Origin: Campylorhamphus procurvoides
Taxonomy: Eukaryota > Chordata > Aves > Passeriformes > Dendrocolaptidae
Length of the DNA: 64,000 bases
Assembly: GCA_013396655.1 (NCBI GenBank)
Contig: WBMV01001233.1
Coordinates: forward strand, 186,533-250,532
Direction: 5' to 3'
Notes under the pieces: generated by a model
What the model saw: only the letters and a program-made list of their open reading frames with translations
Told to the model about the DNA's origin: nothing
Database searches by the model: none
Shown here: piece by piece, positions 21,801-33,244 of the stretch
Position numbering within the stretch: the first letter of the stretch is position 1
Layout of the letters: each line of letters begins with the position of its first letter
Made by a program: the position numbers and the translations under genes

Positions 21801-24589
21801 TAAAGCAACAAGGGACAACAAGCTTCTTGGCGAAACTGTGAAGTTTTCTCATGAAAAGCCTCAATAGGTCATTTTTAAAGCACGCTAAATGAATATCTGT
21901 CAGGAATGTTACAGGCATATTAAGCCTTCATCAGGCTAGAAGAAATAGACTAAGATGGCATCTCACAAGTTTTTTAGAACAGACTTTTATGACTCTTTAA
22001 CAGACAACTTAGTTTATTCAGGATTGAAGCTCCTGTACACAAATCCTTTTCGATTTTACAATATCAGTTCACAGACGAAAGGTACTAAAACAGTGTGAGC
22101 ATGGAATAACTGTTGAACCTGTTTCCTGTCTGAGGTAGGGTCTTTGCCACCTTGGTTTAGGAAACATTCCCCTGACATCTCCTTGCATAGGTCAGATATT
22201 ATAGAAAAACATTATTAGGCCAATATGGATATGCTGAATGGATACATTTCCTTTTTAACTACACTAATCACCTGAGGATTTAGAGACAACAAAGGGAAAT
22301 AGACATACAGAGTGTATGATTCATCTGACCTACTTTAGATATCTATTTGAGGTAGTGAATTCTGTCCTTAAAGCACCTATTAATCTCCAAAAGACTGACT
22401 GTGATTTCTATCTCAAATGAAAATGCCTTAAATGAGATTTCCATCCAATTTTGCTAACTTTATGATGTTAAGGGTAATATAAGTACTATATAAAGAAGAA
22501 TAAATTATATAGTTATAGATAGGATGTTTGTCTCATGATAGTCCTGATGGACAAAGTAACTGTCCTCACAAATGAGTAAATTATTTCAGGTCTGTAGTGA
22601 AGTTTGGGTTGGCCTGACTCCCAGCTACAACCTTCTGCAACTTCAGTACATTTTAAAGAAACTTTTACAACTTTGTTATTTTTTTTTATCTTTTCTCTTC
22701 ATATACAAAAACTTTCACAGATAGAATATGAATGATTCAGACAATATCCAGCTGCAGTCTGTAAATTTTGGGAAGCTGTTTCACTATACAACCATTGCAA
22801 CAGAGAACATTATGAACTGAAAAAAAAAATGCAAAAATTCAAATATCTTAGAACTAAACAGCATAAATCTCATTGAATTTTGAGGATGTTTGACAGATTT
22901 GTATTTATTATATTTACAACTGCCAAAATTCATGTTCCTCCTATCTATATTAAATGATGTAGAATATGAGATTAATTAACAAAGAGTATGAGATTTTACT
23001 TTTTACTTCTTAGAAATAAACCAAATAATGTTTTTTGTATTTATTTTCAGCACAGACATGACACTTTTTTTGGTTTTTAGACTACTAGAAAGAAAAATAC
23101 TATATCTTAAATCAGCTTCCTAATCAGAAATTCTCCCAGTTCTGTGTTGTTACAGATACCACAATTTTGGAGAAATTAAAGGCTAATTATAATTTTATTT
23201 CCTCCTGGCAAAAATAATAAATAAATAAAAAATAAATGTGTATAAACTACTTTCCTAGAGCAATTGACAATCAGAATTTTACAAAGTTATTTCAGGCAAT
23301 GTAGAGACTTCATGGTTCATTTGAAACCAGATCCCAAATCCAATTTTTTAAAACAATATTAATTACAAAATTTCTAGAACTTCATTTTAAATGAAGATAG
23401 AGAAAACACCAGACTTCAAGATGTTAGATGGTGATGATGCTTATTTTATATTTAATACATGCTATATTATTAAGTATTAGTTTATATGTACCACTCCACT
23501 CTTCCTCTCTTTGAAAATTTATCTTTTCTGGGTCTCCACAATTGAGCAGAATTAGATCCCTAATCTTCTGTAAAACTGTAATGGTACTGTGTCTTGCTCA
23601 TACTAAATTAATAGAATTACAACACCAAGTAAGAATATTAATGAGAATATGCAAAAAACCCAGACTATGAACATTAAAAAAATGGAAGTTGTATGCCATT
23701 AGATCATTTCTGATGCATTAATTGTATTTAGAATAATGCAGAGGTCATTGGAATCAAAGGAACTTCAGCATATGTCTAAAACTGATCTTCAGGGCTAGCT
23801 CAGAAGAGAGGTTGAAAAAGATAGTTTAAACATAGAATGCTCATTAAATATAACCAAAAAATGGCCACAAACCCTACTGCCCATTTCAGTATGTAACACA
23901 GAAGAACAAATTCCTACTAAGATTCTACCTATGAAATTATACCAGTGGCAGTATCCAACAGAATATATATATCACTGACATTACACTGATTAAGAGGTGC
24001 TATGTCTTTCCAACCAAAAATGTTTTGATGTCAGGATCATGTTCAGTATCCACCACTAATTTCCTCTGCAATTATTTCCTCAAATTAAGTGCAATGAAAA
24101 TTGACTTGAAGTAGATACTGAATTTCCTATTTTCTACAGAGCATTGTTTATGACTATACATCATTCTTTTATCTTTATATAATTTTGTGGTTAGATTTAG
24201 CTAATAATTAGCCTTTTGACATATACCTCATAACCACCAGGTGCTCCCTTCCTGCAATTACCCCTGTAAACATAACAGTTGTCAGTTCCATATATTGCAA
24301 GTACTGAAATGATTCAGTACGGACCAGATCTTGAAACTGTGGCCACTTCAGTAGTGTCTTCAAACAAAATAGAGAATGATTACAGGAATGGTTGTTTGGC
24401 CAGCTGAGGACTGAATAGAAACTGGTAGAAAATTTTAATGTCCAAGATTACATTTTTTTGCTCTATGCATTTTTCTAAAGATTTAGAGGAAGTCTGTACC
24501 AGTAACCCAAAAATATTACTTATTTGATTAAAGTAAGTCCGCTAAAGCCAAGTTAAACATTAATGATGGAGCTGAATCTGGTAAGGAGT
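21801..24589. other. Unique AT-rich sequence
   Basis: No gene, RNA or dispersed repeat that I can support; an AAAT run at about 23216-23236. Confidence 0.5.
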
Positions 24590-24850
24590 GCTGAGTGAAA
24601 AAAGGCTTCACTAGTGCACAAGTACTTCTCTAAGTATAGAAACAGCAAAATGATGAGTAGGAAAATGTAGGCCTGCTATTGAGTATACATGGGGCCCTGG
24701 TGACACAGTATGTGGAAAGGCTGAGGTACTGACAGCCTTCTTTGCTCCAGCCTTCACCAGTAAGACTGTTCTTTGGAAAGCCAAGACCCCAGAAACAAGG
24801 GGGAAAGTCTGGAGTAAGGGTTAGAGATTGGTCTAGATCCAGTTTAGTTG
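24590..24850 (+). mobile_element. CR1 ORF2 linker fragment (plus strand, decayed)
   Basis: The segment ggccctggtgacacagtatg, ggctgaggtactgacagcct, gctccagccttcaccagtaa, then gttctttggaaagccaagac reads as the CR1 ORF2 region between endonuclease and RT (translated words such as GDTVCGKAEVLTAFF and FTSKT). It is broken by indels, with no 3' end here. It may belong to the same old insertion as the CR1 starting at 25820, but the spacing exceeds what the protein predicts. Confidence 0.6.
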
Positions 24851-25819
24851 CATGATCTAACCCAGTTGATAAGCCTGATCCTTATTTTATATCATATATA
24901 TCACAAATAGTAGAGGCATTTAAAGATAGTGTACCAGAAACCAACTTTAACAGTCAGTGTTTCTGTGCAGATATCCTCTTGTGATTGACATGATAAAGGT
25001 CCTAGGTTTTTAATTTAACAGAGCAGCTTTCTCACAACAAATATGCAAGTTGTAATTAATTAACTTGCTACTGTCTTTATGTCAAAACATTAAAGCAAAA
25101 CATATGTCTTCACTGAAACCTCTCAAGACTTACAGACAGCATGGATTTTTTAAATAAACTTAACCCTGTATTCTACAAGAAGTGGCAATAATGAAATCCT
25201 TACCTACTTAGAAAACATTTTTAACAGAATTTAATTCTATAGTAAAAATCAACATTGACCTTGTTCCCTCAATTTCTGAGGAAAGAATTATTTCCACAGC
25301 CACAGTATCACAAAATGAAAACACCAAAGTTAAATTTAATTTTAGACTTTAATAGCTGGCTATGTATTGAAGCAATTGAGTAGTAACATATAAATATTTA
25401 ATAAATAATGTTATAGATTTCAAAATTTTATCCAAGTCACAGTGTAAAACACATTTATCCAATATCCTGATAATATTGAATGTACAACAGTTATAATCTG
25501 TCTCAGAATCATCTTGATGCAGACCCTAAAATATCATTACTTACATAACTGTTCTACACTTTTCCCCAGCTGAACACCACCTCAGTTACTTGTGTCCAAG
25601 TCATACTTGCTATGACGAGAGGAGAATGTGGGCATAAGTCATCAATGTTACTTCATCTGGTGACTCCCAATCAGACTGTAATACAGTTTTGTCTTTTTAA
25701 CAGTAAGCTCAGTAGGCTTCTAACTGAGTAGAAATTGAGCTCCTGGTTGCTGCAGTGAATAGTATGTTATAGGTAATTTGAAGTAACACATTCCTGTTTA
25801 TGAGAGTTTATTATAATCT
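24851..25819. other. Unique or unrecognised sequence between CR1 blocks
   Basis: No repeat could be assigned. It could hide further decayed CR1 RT sequence, but I could not see a convincing motif. Confidence 0.4.
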
Positions 25820-26720
25820 TCAAAACGACACCAAGCTGTGTGGTGTGGTCAACACGCTGGAAGGAAAGGAAGTCATCCAGAGGGACCTGGACAGGCTTGA
25901 GAGGTGGGCCATTGGAGCTTCATGAAGTTCAACAAGGCCAAGTGCAGGGTCCTACACATGTGACAGGGCAATCCCAATCCCAGCTATGGGCTGGACAGAG
26001 AATGGATTGAGAGCAGTCCTGAGGAGAAAGACTTAGGAGTGTTGATGGATGAGAAACTCAATGTGAGCCAGCAGTGTGCACTTGCAGCCCAGAAAACCAA
26101 ACATAGCCTGGTCTGCATGAAAAAAAATGTGACCAACATGTAGAGGAGTGTGATTCTCCCCCTCTACTCCATGCATGCGAGATTCCACCTGGAGTACTGC
26201 ATCCAGCTCTGGGGCCACGAACTTTATGAAGGACATGGACTTGAAGAAGCAGGTCCAGAGGAGAGCCATAAGGGTAGCCAGAGGGCTGAAGTAGCTCTCC
26301 TGTGAAGACAGGCTGAGAGAGTTGGGGCTGTTAATCCCAGAGAAGAGCAGGCTCTGGGGAGCCTTTATGGCAGCCTTCCAGTACCTAAAGGGGCCTACAA
26401 GAGAGCTGGAGTGGGACTTTTTAAAGGGGCTTGCAGTGATAGATAAGGGGCAATTGCTTCAAACTGAAAGAAGCTAGATATCGATTAGAAATAAGGAAGA
26501 AATTCTTTCCTGTGAGGGTAGTGAGGCACCAGAACAGGTTTCTCAGTGAAGTTGTGGATGCCTTATCCCTGGAAGTGTTCAAGATCAGATTGGATGGGGC
26601 CCTGAGCAACCTGGTCTAGTGGAAACTGTTGAAACTAGACGATCTTTAAGGTCTGGGGGAGTTTGGAACTAGCTCCTTTATATGGTCCCTTCCAACTCAG
26701 TCCATTCTATGTTTCTATGT
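25820..26720 (+). mobile_element. CR1 LINE, 5'-truncated, plus strand, with 3' end
   Basis: It starts inside the RT domain (DTKLCGVVNTLEGKEVIQRD, preceded by a decayed catalytic box), continues through 'gagccagcagtgtgcacttg', 'cctggagtactgcatccag' and 'cagaggagagccataagg', and ends at the 3' UTR octamers attctatgtttctatg (26720). Several in-frame stops and indels make it dead. It is a different CR1 subfamily from 28440-29788 and 11947-12976, judged by the LLLRD-type middle region and the 3' UTR. Confidence 0.88.
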
Positions 26721-28439
26721 ACTGTCTGGACCTACAAAACTAATCACCCCACTGCACTCTTGGCAAAACAGAGTTGTCTTTCTAACCCACATGAAATTTC
26801 AATGCTCATTCTAGCCATACTTCCAGCAGTTCTTAAATACTTTAATTTTGAAAAGCTTACAAAGAGTAGCAAATCCCTTTAGCTCATGGCCTTGTTATTT
26901 TACAAACTTTGTCTGTTTTCATTATTTCTCAAAGTTTATTCATCCCTGCACTTAGCTATGATGTCCTTGTTATTACTAAAGTATATCATGCTGAAATTAT
27001 TGAATATGTGATTAATTTTGTGTTTTTCTTACACATGTCAGTATTTGGCAAACCAGTAACAGCACTTTGCAGTGAGGTTTCTTCAGGTGTGATCAATACC
27101 ATTGTTTCAAAAATGCCTCAATCTTTGGACGTTTTGGTAAATGGTCATGACTCACTTGTTATGCTGTGCCATTTATAACAATTATCCAAGCACACTTCTT
27201 ATAATTTTAAAATTGACAACACAAAACGTGTTTTCATTAAAATCACTGTAAACAAATATATAGAGAGATAAAAAAAAGCCAATTCATCATTATGTTGGCA
27301 ACTATCATTACTAACAAAAAATCACCTTCACAGTGACTTTATTTTCTTAGAAGTTTTGTATGTATTCATCATCTCAGCCTGCTTCCTGAGAATAGTGCAG
27401 TACTGTAATATGAGTTGAATGGTGAGTGAATATAGATTTTCCAGTTTCATTCTTAGAGAAACTGGAAAGAAGAACTTAAAATAACAGAGGTGGGTTTTGC
27501 TGGTAAGATTGTGAGAATTTTTTTAAACACAAAAATAAAAAGGCACATCTCTGAAAGGCTGAGATCAAAGAATTTGACTACTTTTTCATGCATAAGTGTA
27601 AAAGATGTAAGAGGAATAGCCCAGGGTGAGAGATTGCCTCATAAAGAAAAATATTATGTACTGGACCATACATACGAGAGAATATTTATTAGAATCTCAT
27701 TCATTGCACTTACGTAGTACATAGGAGGAAAAAAAAATCACTAAATTTCTGTCTTTATATGTTATCTTTATAAGAAATAGTAAATAGCTTATGGGATGGG
27801 TTTTGACACAGATCAGTAACTAGATAGTCCTTGTGTAGGTTGTAAACCTTTGTTACATAAGCTAACTGATATATTTCATAGGTTCTTACAAAAAACTTTC
27901 AGTTGTGTAAACTTCTGCAGATTTAATAAACAACCTTTGCACGTAGTCAGAAATGTTAAAATAACACTAAAAAGAAATCAAAAGAGAAACCCCACCCCCA
28001 ACTCACCCCTTCAAATGCTTTTTTATTTATGTGCATGTGTCCTAGGGAAAAATGTTAATTTATTGTAGATGCACAGTCTGTCTTTTGAGATCATCAGATC
28101 AAAAACTTTATCCAGAAGCATGAGACATAACTGCAAAAAAAAGCTGTTCTACAAGGGCCAGTGAAGCACTCTGTGTTCTGTGTGAGTGCTGCCAGCTAGA
28201 AAATCAGCACGTTGGAGCCAACAGATATTGAATTATTGCATGAACAGCTATTGCTTTTACACAAAATGCCTAGCACAGTCACTTGTGTTCCTCCTAGAAA
28301 ACGTGCACTTTTCCAGGAAATAGGTGGATTTGGAGCATCTCAAGAAAAAGCTGGAGCTGAACACAGGACATTCACCTTCTCCGTGGTGAAAGAAAGCCTG
28401 GGCTACCAATGTAGGTTTGTTCTCCCATGTGTCAAAAAT
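26721..28439. other. Unique sequence
   Basis: Nothing recognised. Small ORFs (66-89 codons) show no family resemblance. Confidence 0.5.
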
Positions 28440-29788
28440 TAAAACTAACCCAGAAACTACAGGACTGTCAGTCTCTCTTCAGTGCCTAAGAAAGTTATGA
28501 AGATTATTTTGGGAAGTATTGGAAAACACCAGAAAGACAATGCAATCATGGGTCACATCCAGCACGGCTTCATGGGGGGAAAGTCTTCCTTATCAAATCT
28601 GATTTCCTTCTATGACAAGGTAACCCACCTGACTGATCAGGGGAAGCCAGTTGATGTAATCCTTTTGAATTTCAGTAAAGCTTTTGACACTGTCTCTCAC
28701 AGAATCCTTCTGGACAAAATGTCCAGCACACAGCTGGATAAACACATTATGTGGTGGGTGAGCAATTGGTTCATGGGTTGAACAAAGAGGGTAATAGTGA
28801 AGGGGGTAACATCAGACTGGTGACCTGCCACTAATGGGGTTCCACGGGGCTCCATCTTGGGCCCTGTGCTCTTCATCATCTTCATAAATGACTTGGACAC
28901 AGGACTGGAAGGATACTAAGCAAGTTTGCAGATGACACAAAACTGGGAGGAGCTGTTGATTCCCTTGAAGACAAGGAGGCCCTGCAGAGAGACCTTGACA
29001 AATTAGAGGGCTGGGCAATCACCAACCATATGAAGTTCAACAAGGGAAAGTGCTGGATCCTGCACCTGGGATGTGGGAAATCGTGGATGTACAGACTGGG
29101 GAATGAGATGCTGGACCTGGGAGTTCTGGATGAAAGCAAGTTGAATCTGGGACAGCAGTGTCCTGGCAGACAGGAGGGCCAATCATGTCCTGGGGGGCAT
29201 CAAGCAAAGCATCACCAGCCGGTCAAGGGAGGAAAGTGTCCTGCTCCGCTCTGCGCTGGGGCAGCTTCACCTTGAATATTGTGTGTGGTTTTGGGCAATA
29301 TAAGAAAGATATTAAGCTCTTAGAGGGTGTCCAAAGGAGGGCAACAAAGATGGTGAAGGGCCTTGAGGGGAAGCTGTATGAGGAGTGGCTGAGTGTAATT
29401 GGTCTGTTCAGCCTGGAGAAGAGAAGGCTGAGGGGAGACCGCATTGCCGTTACAGCTTTCTCATAAGGGGAAGAGAAGGGGCAGTCAGGGATCTCTTCTC
29501 TGTGGTGACCAGTGATAGGACCCAAGGGAATGGCCTGAAGTTGTGTTAGGGGAGGTTTGGGTTGGATATTAGAAAAAGGTTCTTCACCCAGAGGGTGATT
29601 GGACACTGGAACAGGCTCCCCAGGGAAGTGATCACAGCACCAAACCTGAAAAAGTTCAAGAAGCATTTGGACAATACTTTCAGACATGTGGCGTGACTCT
29701 TGGGGATAGTCCTGTGCAGGGCTAATTGCTGGGCTTGATGATCCTTGTGGGCCCCTTCCAACTCAACATATTCTATGATTCTGTGATT
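28440..29788 (+). mobile_element. CR1 LINE, 1.35 kb, plus strand, RT to 3' end
   Basis: This is the longest continuous CR1 in the window. The nucleotide sequence runs from RT fingers (28482-28781 reads SKAFDTVSHRILLDKM) through [20 protein letters not shown] (about 28837-28896), the intact-looking FADDTKLGG box (from about 28927), and the C-terminal block [20 protein letters not shown], to the 3' UTR 'attctatgattctgtgatt' at 29788. Frames shift at about 28780-28800 and 28915, so no full protein is made. The 154-codon minus-strand ORF at 29223-29687 is an antisense shadow. Confidence 0.92.
28482..28781 (+). pseudogene. CR1 ORF2 reverse transcriptase fragment
   Basis: 99 codons of CR1-type RT: QHGFMGGKSSLSNLISFYDK (the template-grip block), VDVILLNFSKAFDTVSHRIL (first catalytic aspartate block; the family usually has LDFSKAFD and here the D is N), ending at a stop in the WFMG segment. 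In an active element it would perform target-primed reverse transcription. It is a broken piece of the element at 28440-29788, and sequence further on lies in another frame. Confidence 0.85.
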
Positions 29789-30940
29789 ATATTTTAGTGC
29801 TTATTTATTAATAAAATTATTAACGTTTATTAAAGGCATCTGATTTCAGGTGAGGATTTTGAAAGCCGAATGAATTGAGATGTCTTTAGACTAAATAAAA
29901 TGCAGTGAGTAAATTTGGGAGTTTTAATGAGCCCGAAGATAATTCCAGCTCTATAGCATATTCATTTCCAACTTTCAAAATGTTTATAATTCCTGGTTTG
30001 TGGCCTTCACTTGTCTAACTTTTTGATTACCTGGTTGTGGCATGAGGTTTTTTCTATAACTTGGAGATTTGCTGGGAGAAAGCACAAATATATTTGGGTT
30101 TTGAGAGAACAGATGTTTTTTCACCTTTTGCATTTTTATCACTTATGCTAAAAATTATTTTGGGGCTTCCTTTCCAATACAAATAACAAAAATTGCAAAC
30201 ATATTTCATGACTTACCAACTATATGATCTGATGTTTGAATGCCATCAAAAATTCAATCATCTTTTGCATATTTGACTCACAAAACTTCTTCTCCATTAC
30301 TATTTCAGACTAAAATATCGATCAGCCTGCCTAACATACTTTTGTGAATATTACTCCGGCTCATACCTAAAAGATAGCCTTCAGTTTTCCCTTATTAAAA
30401 AATAGCTCTTACTTCCTTTCCTGAATTTTGTGGGCAATGCAGCCTCTATCCTTTCACTCAAGACCACAAACTCAAAACCTGACAGTCAAACACACAACCT
30501 GGGTGTCTTCTTCTCACTGTGATTTCACTGCTTTCTGGATTCTGCAGGTTACATTTCTGTTTTTCTGTAGTGTTACCTGCTTCCCTATCCAACCAAAAAG
30601 CTGAAAAATTCTGTCCCGATTTTTACTAGCTCCCACCTAAGTAGTTTTTTATACCACACTTTCATTTGTCCTGACAATTGATTCTTATTTATATCCATCT
30701 ACAATTAATCTTCTTCTCAGTGATATTATTTTGGCAATGTCACCTCTTTTTGTATACCTGTACTTCTCCTCACTTTTGCTCATCAAGCATGAAATATTTA
30801 TTATTTTTTTCAAAGTTCTCCTCCATTTATCTTCACTTAGTCATAATGTATCATTTAAAGCCACATACTCATGCCATTATGTCAGCCTTCCTTCCCTATT
30901 AGCTCAATTTTCAAACACTGCATTTCCAAATATTTGCGAA
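29789..30940. other. Unique sequence
   Basis: AT-rich; no gene or repeat recognised. Confidence 0.5.
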
Positions 30941-31032
30941 TGTACTGGGTTTGTGTGGCAAGGTTTTGGCAGTGGGGGAGCTACAGGGGGGTGGCTTCTG
31001 TAAGAAGCTGCTGGAAGATTCCTTTATGTCTG
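30941..31032 (+). mobile_element. LTR-D (ERVL-like) 5' end, outer layer of the nest
   Basis: tgtactgggtttgtgtggca followed by 'gtggcttctgtaagaagctg' is the 5' end of the avian ERVL-type LTR whose remainder lies at 32273-33244. It breaks off at 31032, exactly where the TG of LTR-A begins. Confidence 0.8.
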
Positions 31033-31077
31033 TGTCTTGGTTCCAGTCAGGACAGGATTAGTTTTTGCAGTAGCCAT
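31033..31077 (+). mobile_element. LTR-A short subtype 5' end, middle layer
   Basis: tgtcttggttccagtcagga ... gcagtagccat is the LTR 5' terminus. It is cut at about 31077 by LTR-B and resumes at 31863 (aaggagggggtgtggtcagg). Confidence 0.75.
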
Positions 31078-31862
31078 TGTGAGACCCTGGATTTGAATAT
31101 CATGAAGGATTATATTAATTATTAGGTTGGAACCAAATCAGGTACTTGTGTGGAGAGGCAGAGGGGTAAGTCACCTGCTAGGGTGACCCGGGAATAGCTG
31201 TCAATCAAATATAGCCTGAGAGCACTGCTCCACACCACACTCCCTGGAACCCCTAATGCAACCTCAGATTGGCTGGCACACTGGCAGTACTGCCCCTCAC
31301 CCTGCCCTGGAGCCCCAGAGTGGCCAGTGGCCCTGAAGTCCTGCCTGGAAGGAGTGGCCACAGAGGGACAAAGCACATAAAAATATCACACATGGCATCC
31401 ATCTTTTGCTCGAGACCTACCTCTACCATTTGGAAGCTGGACTTGCACAGAACTCTGGCAGTAGCTATTTTTCTTTTATTCATTCACTTTCTTTACTCCA
31501 TTTGATCTCTTCTCTTGATCTCTTTTCTTAGTATTTTGGATGACTTAAAGCTGGTGGGTTGGATTTTGCTAAGCTATGTATGTTAGTATGTGCTAAGTCA
31601 TAGCTTTTGTGGAATGCTTTTTTTTTTGTTGTATTTTACCCCTTTAAACTTTTGCCAAGATCGTATATTTTCTCCTTTATTTTTTTTTCAATTATCAGTA
31701 AAAGTATCTCCTTTTATGTGTGCATCTTCTCTTTACACTATCTCAAGATATCTAAGAACCAAGGGTGCTTCTAAATATTCAGTGCATGAATTTTTGCAGC
31801 CTTGTATGTTTTTAAAGTAAAACTCCTGGTTGAGCTGATGATTTTGGAACTGGGGTTTTACA
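31078..31862 (+). mobile_element. LTR-B copy 1, innermost layer, about 785 bp
   Basis: It begins tgtgagaccctggattt and ends aactggggttttaca. It aligns end to end with the reverse complement of 38813-39593: shared blocks include attaggttggaacca, 'ggagccccagagtggccagt', a TATA-like gcacataaaaa (about 31372), 'gggttggattttgctaag', 'cttttgccaaga' and aaagtaaaac near the 3' end. A third copy is 62070-62650. The flanking sequence gccat / gcaag is a poor target-site duplication at best. The overlapping ORFs are short and frame-incoherent. Confidence 0.85.
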
Positions 31863-32272
31863 GCAAGGAGGGGGTGTGGTCAGGACCTGGAGGTTATTCT
31901 ATACCACCTCACATCATTACCAGGGGTGGGGCCAAGGGAGTCTCTTCCAGGAAGAAGGGGTCCTTTCCAGATTGGCACAGTGTGGTAGAGCAAGTGATCA
32001 GGTATTATCAGAGAAACCATGTGAATCTTTGGTTTCATGTACACTCTATCAATAGTATTGTTGCTGTTACCATTTGTTTTCTTTTTTCATTGCTGTTTCA
32101 AGTAAATTGTTCTTATTTCAACCCATGATCTTTACCTTTTTTGCCTCCAATGCTCCTCTCCAGTCTGACGCAGGGGAAGGGGAAGAGGAAGGGAGAGGGA
32201 GAGAGTGGCTTACGGTTTGGAGAGTCTCAGTGAAAGCACTAAAGTGGGGAGTACCACTCCTAAACCACTGTA
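31863..32272 (+). mobile_element. LTR-A short subtype 3' part, middle layer
   Basis: It continues from 31077: aggagggggtgtggtcagga, ttattctataccacctcaca, a 'ttgctgtttcaagtaaattg' block, 'cagtctgacgcaggggaagg', 'ggtttggagagtctcagtg' and the end ctcctaaaccactgta. The total without the insert is about 455 bp. The short bases flanking the LTR (gtctg at 31028-31032, gtcca at 32273-32277) look like a decayed 5 bp target-site duplication. Confidence 0.78.
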
Positions 32273-33244
32273 GTCCAATAGAGCTAATGCCAGACAACTC
32301 CACGATGGATGTGCCACTGGCCAGGGCTGCACGCAAAAGGGACAGTGGCAGCGTCTCTAGGATAACAAAGTTAAGCGGATGGGTGGGAAAACCTGTTCAA
32401 CAGAAACTGCAGTGGGAGAGAGGAATGAGATTATCTGAGATACACAGGCCTGCAGACAACCAGGTCAGTGCAGAAGGAGGGTGAGGAGGTGCTCCAGGCA
32501 CCTGAGCAGAAATTCCCTTGTGGCCCATAAGGCAGACCGTGGTGAAGAAGGCTGGTTCCCTGCAGCCCATGGAGGTGCATGGGGATCCATCTGCAGACCA
32601 TGGAGGATCCCACATAGGAGCAGGTGGATGCCCAAAGTAGACAGTAACCCTGTGGGAAGCCTAAGTTGGAGGAGGCTGCAGGCAGGATTTGCAGCCCCAT
32701 GGTGGGTGCATACTGGAGCAGTCTGTTCCTGAGGAACTGCACCCCAATGAAGAGACCCATGCTGGAGCAGTGTGTGAAGAAATGCAGCCCTTGGGAAAGA
32801 TTCATGTTGGAGAATTCATGGAGAACTGTGTCACATAGGAGAGATCCTACCCTAAAGCAAAGGCAGAGTGTGAGGAGTTGTCCCCTGAGGAAGAAGCAAT
32901 GACAGTGTGTGATGAACTGACCACAGCCCCCATTTCCCATCTCTCTGTACTGCAGGGGCAAAAGAGGGAGAGAAAATCGTGAGTGAAGTTGAGCCAAGGA
33001 AGAATGGAGGTTTTTTTTAAGATTTGTTTTTATTTCTCATTACCCTACTCTGATTTTACTGGTAACTAATTTCCCCAAGTCTGTCTGTTTTGCCTGTGAC
33101 AGTGATTGGTGAATGATCTCTCGCTGCCTCTGTCTTGACCTGTGACCCTTTTGTTCTATTTTCTCTTCCCTGTCCAGCTGAGGAAGCGGTTGATAGAGTG
33201 GCTTCAGTAGGCACCTAGAATTCGGCCATGGTCAGCTCACCACA
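32273..33244 (+). mobile_element. LTR-D (ERVL-like) main part, outer layer
   Basis: It continues from 31032 with 'atagagctaatgccagacaa'. It holds a degenerate repeat of about 48 bp around the word 'tggagcag' (32609, 32707, 32756, 32802), then 'gatgaactgaccacagcccc', 'tttatttctcattaccctac' and the 3' end gtcagctcaccaca. With the 5' part it totals about 1,064 bp. The 188-codon minus-strand ORF (32431-32997) and the plus-strand ORFs are by-products of the repeat's composition. The outer target-site duplication (gcgaa / gaaaa) is not convincing. Confidence 0.85.

Noticed and set aside
29223..29687. 154-codon minus-strand ORF
   Set aside because: Exact antisense of the CR1 ORF2 C-terminal region; a shadow of the LINE.
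32431..32997. 188-codon minus-strand ORF, the longest in the window
   Set aside because: It lies antisense within the ERVL-like LTR-D and is kept open by the roughly 48 bp repeat; no protein family resemblance.
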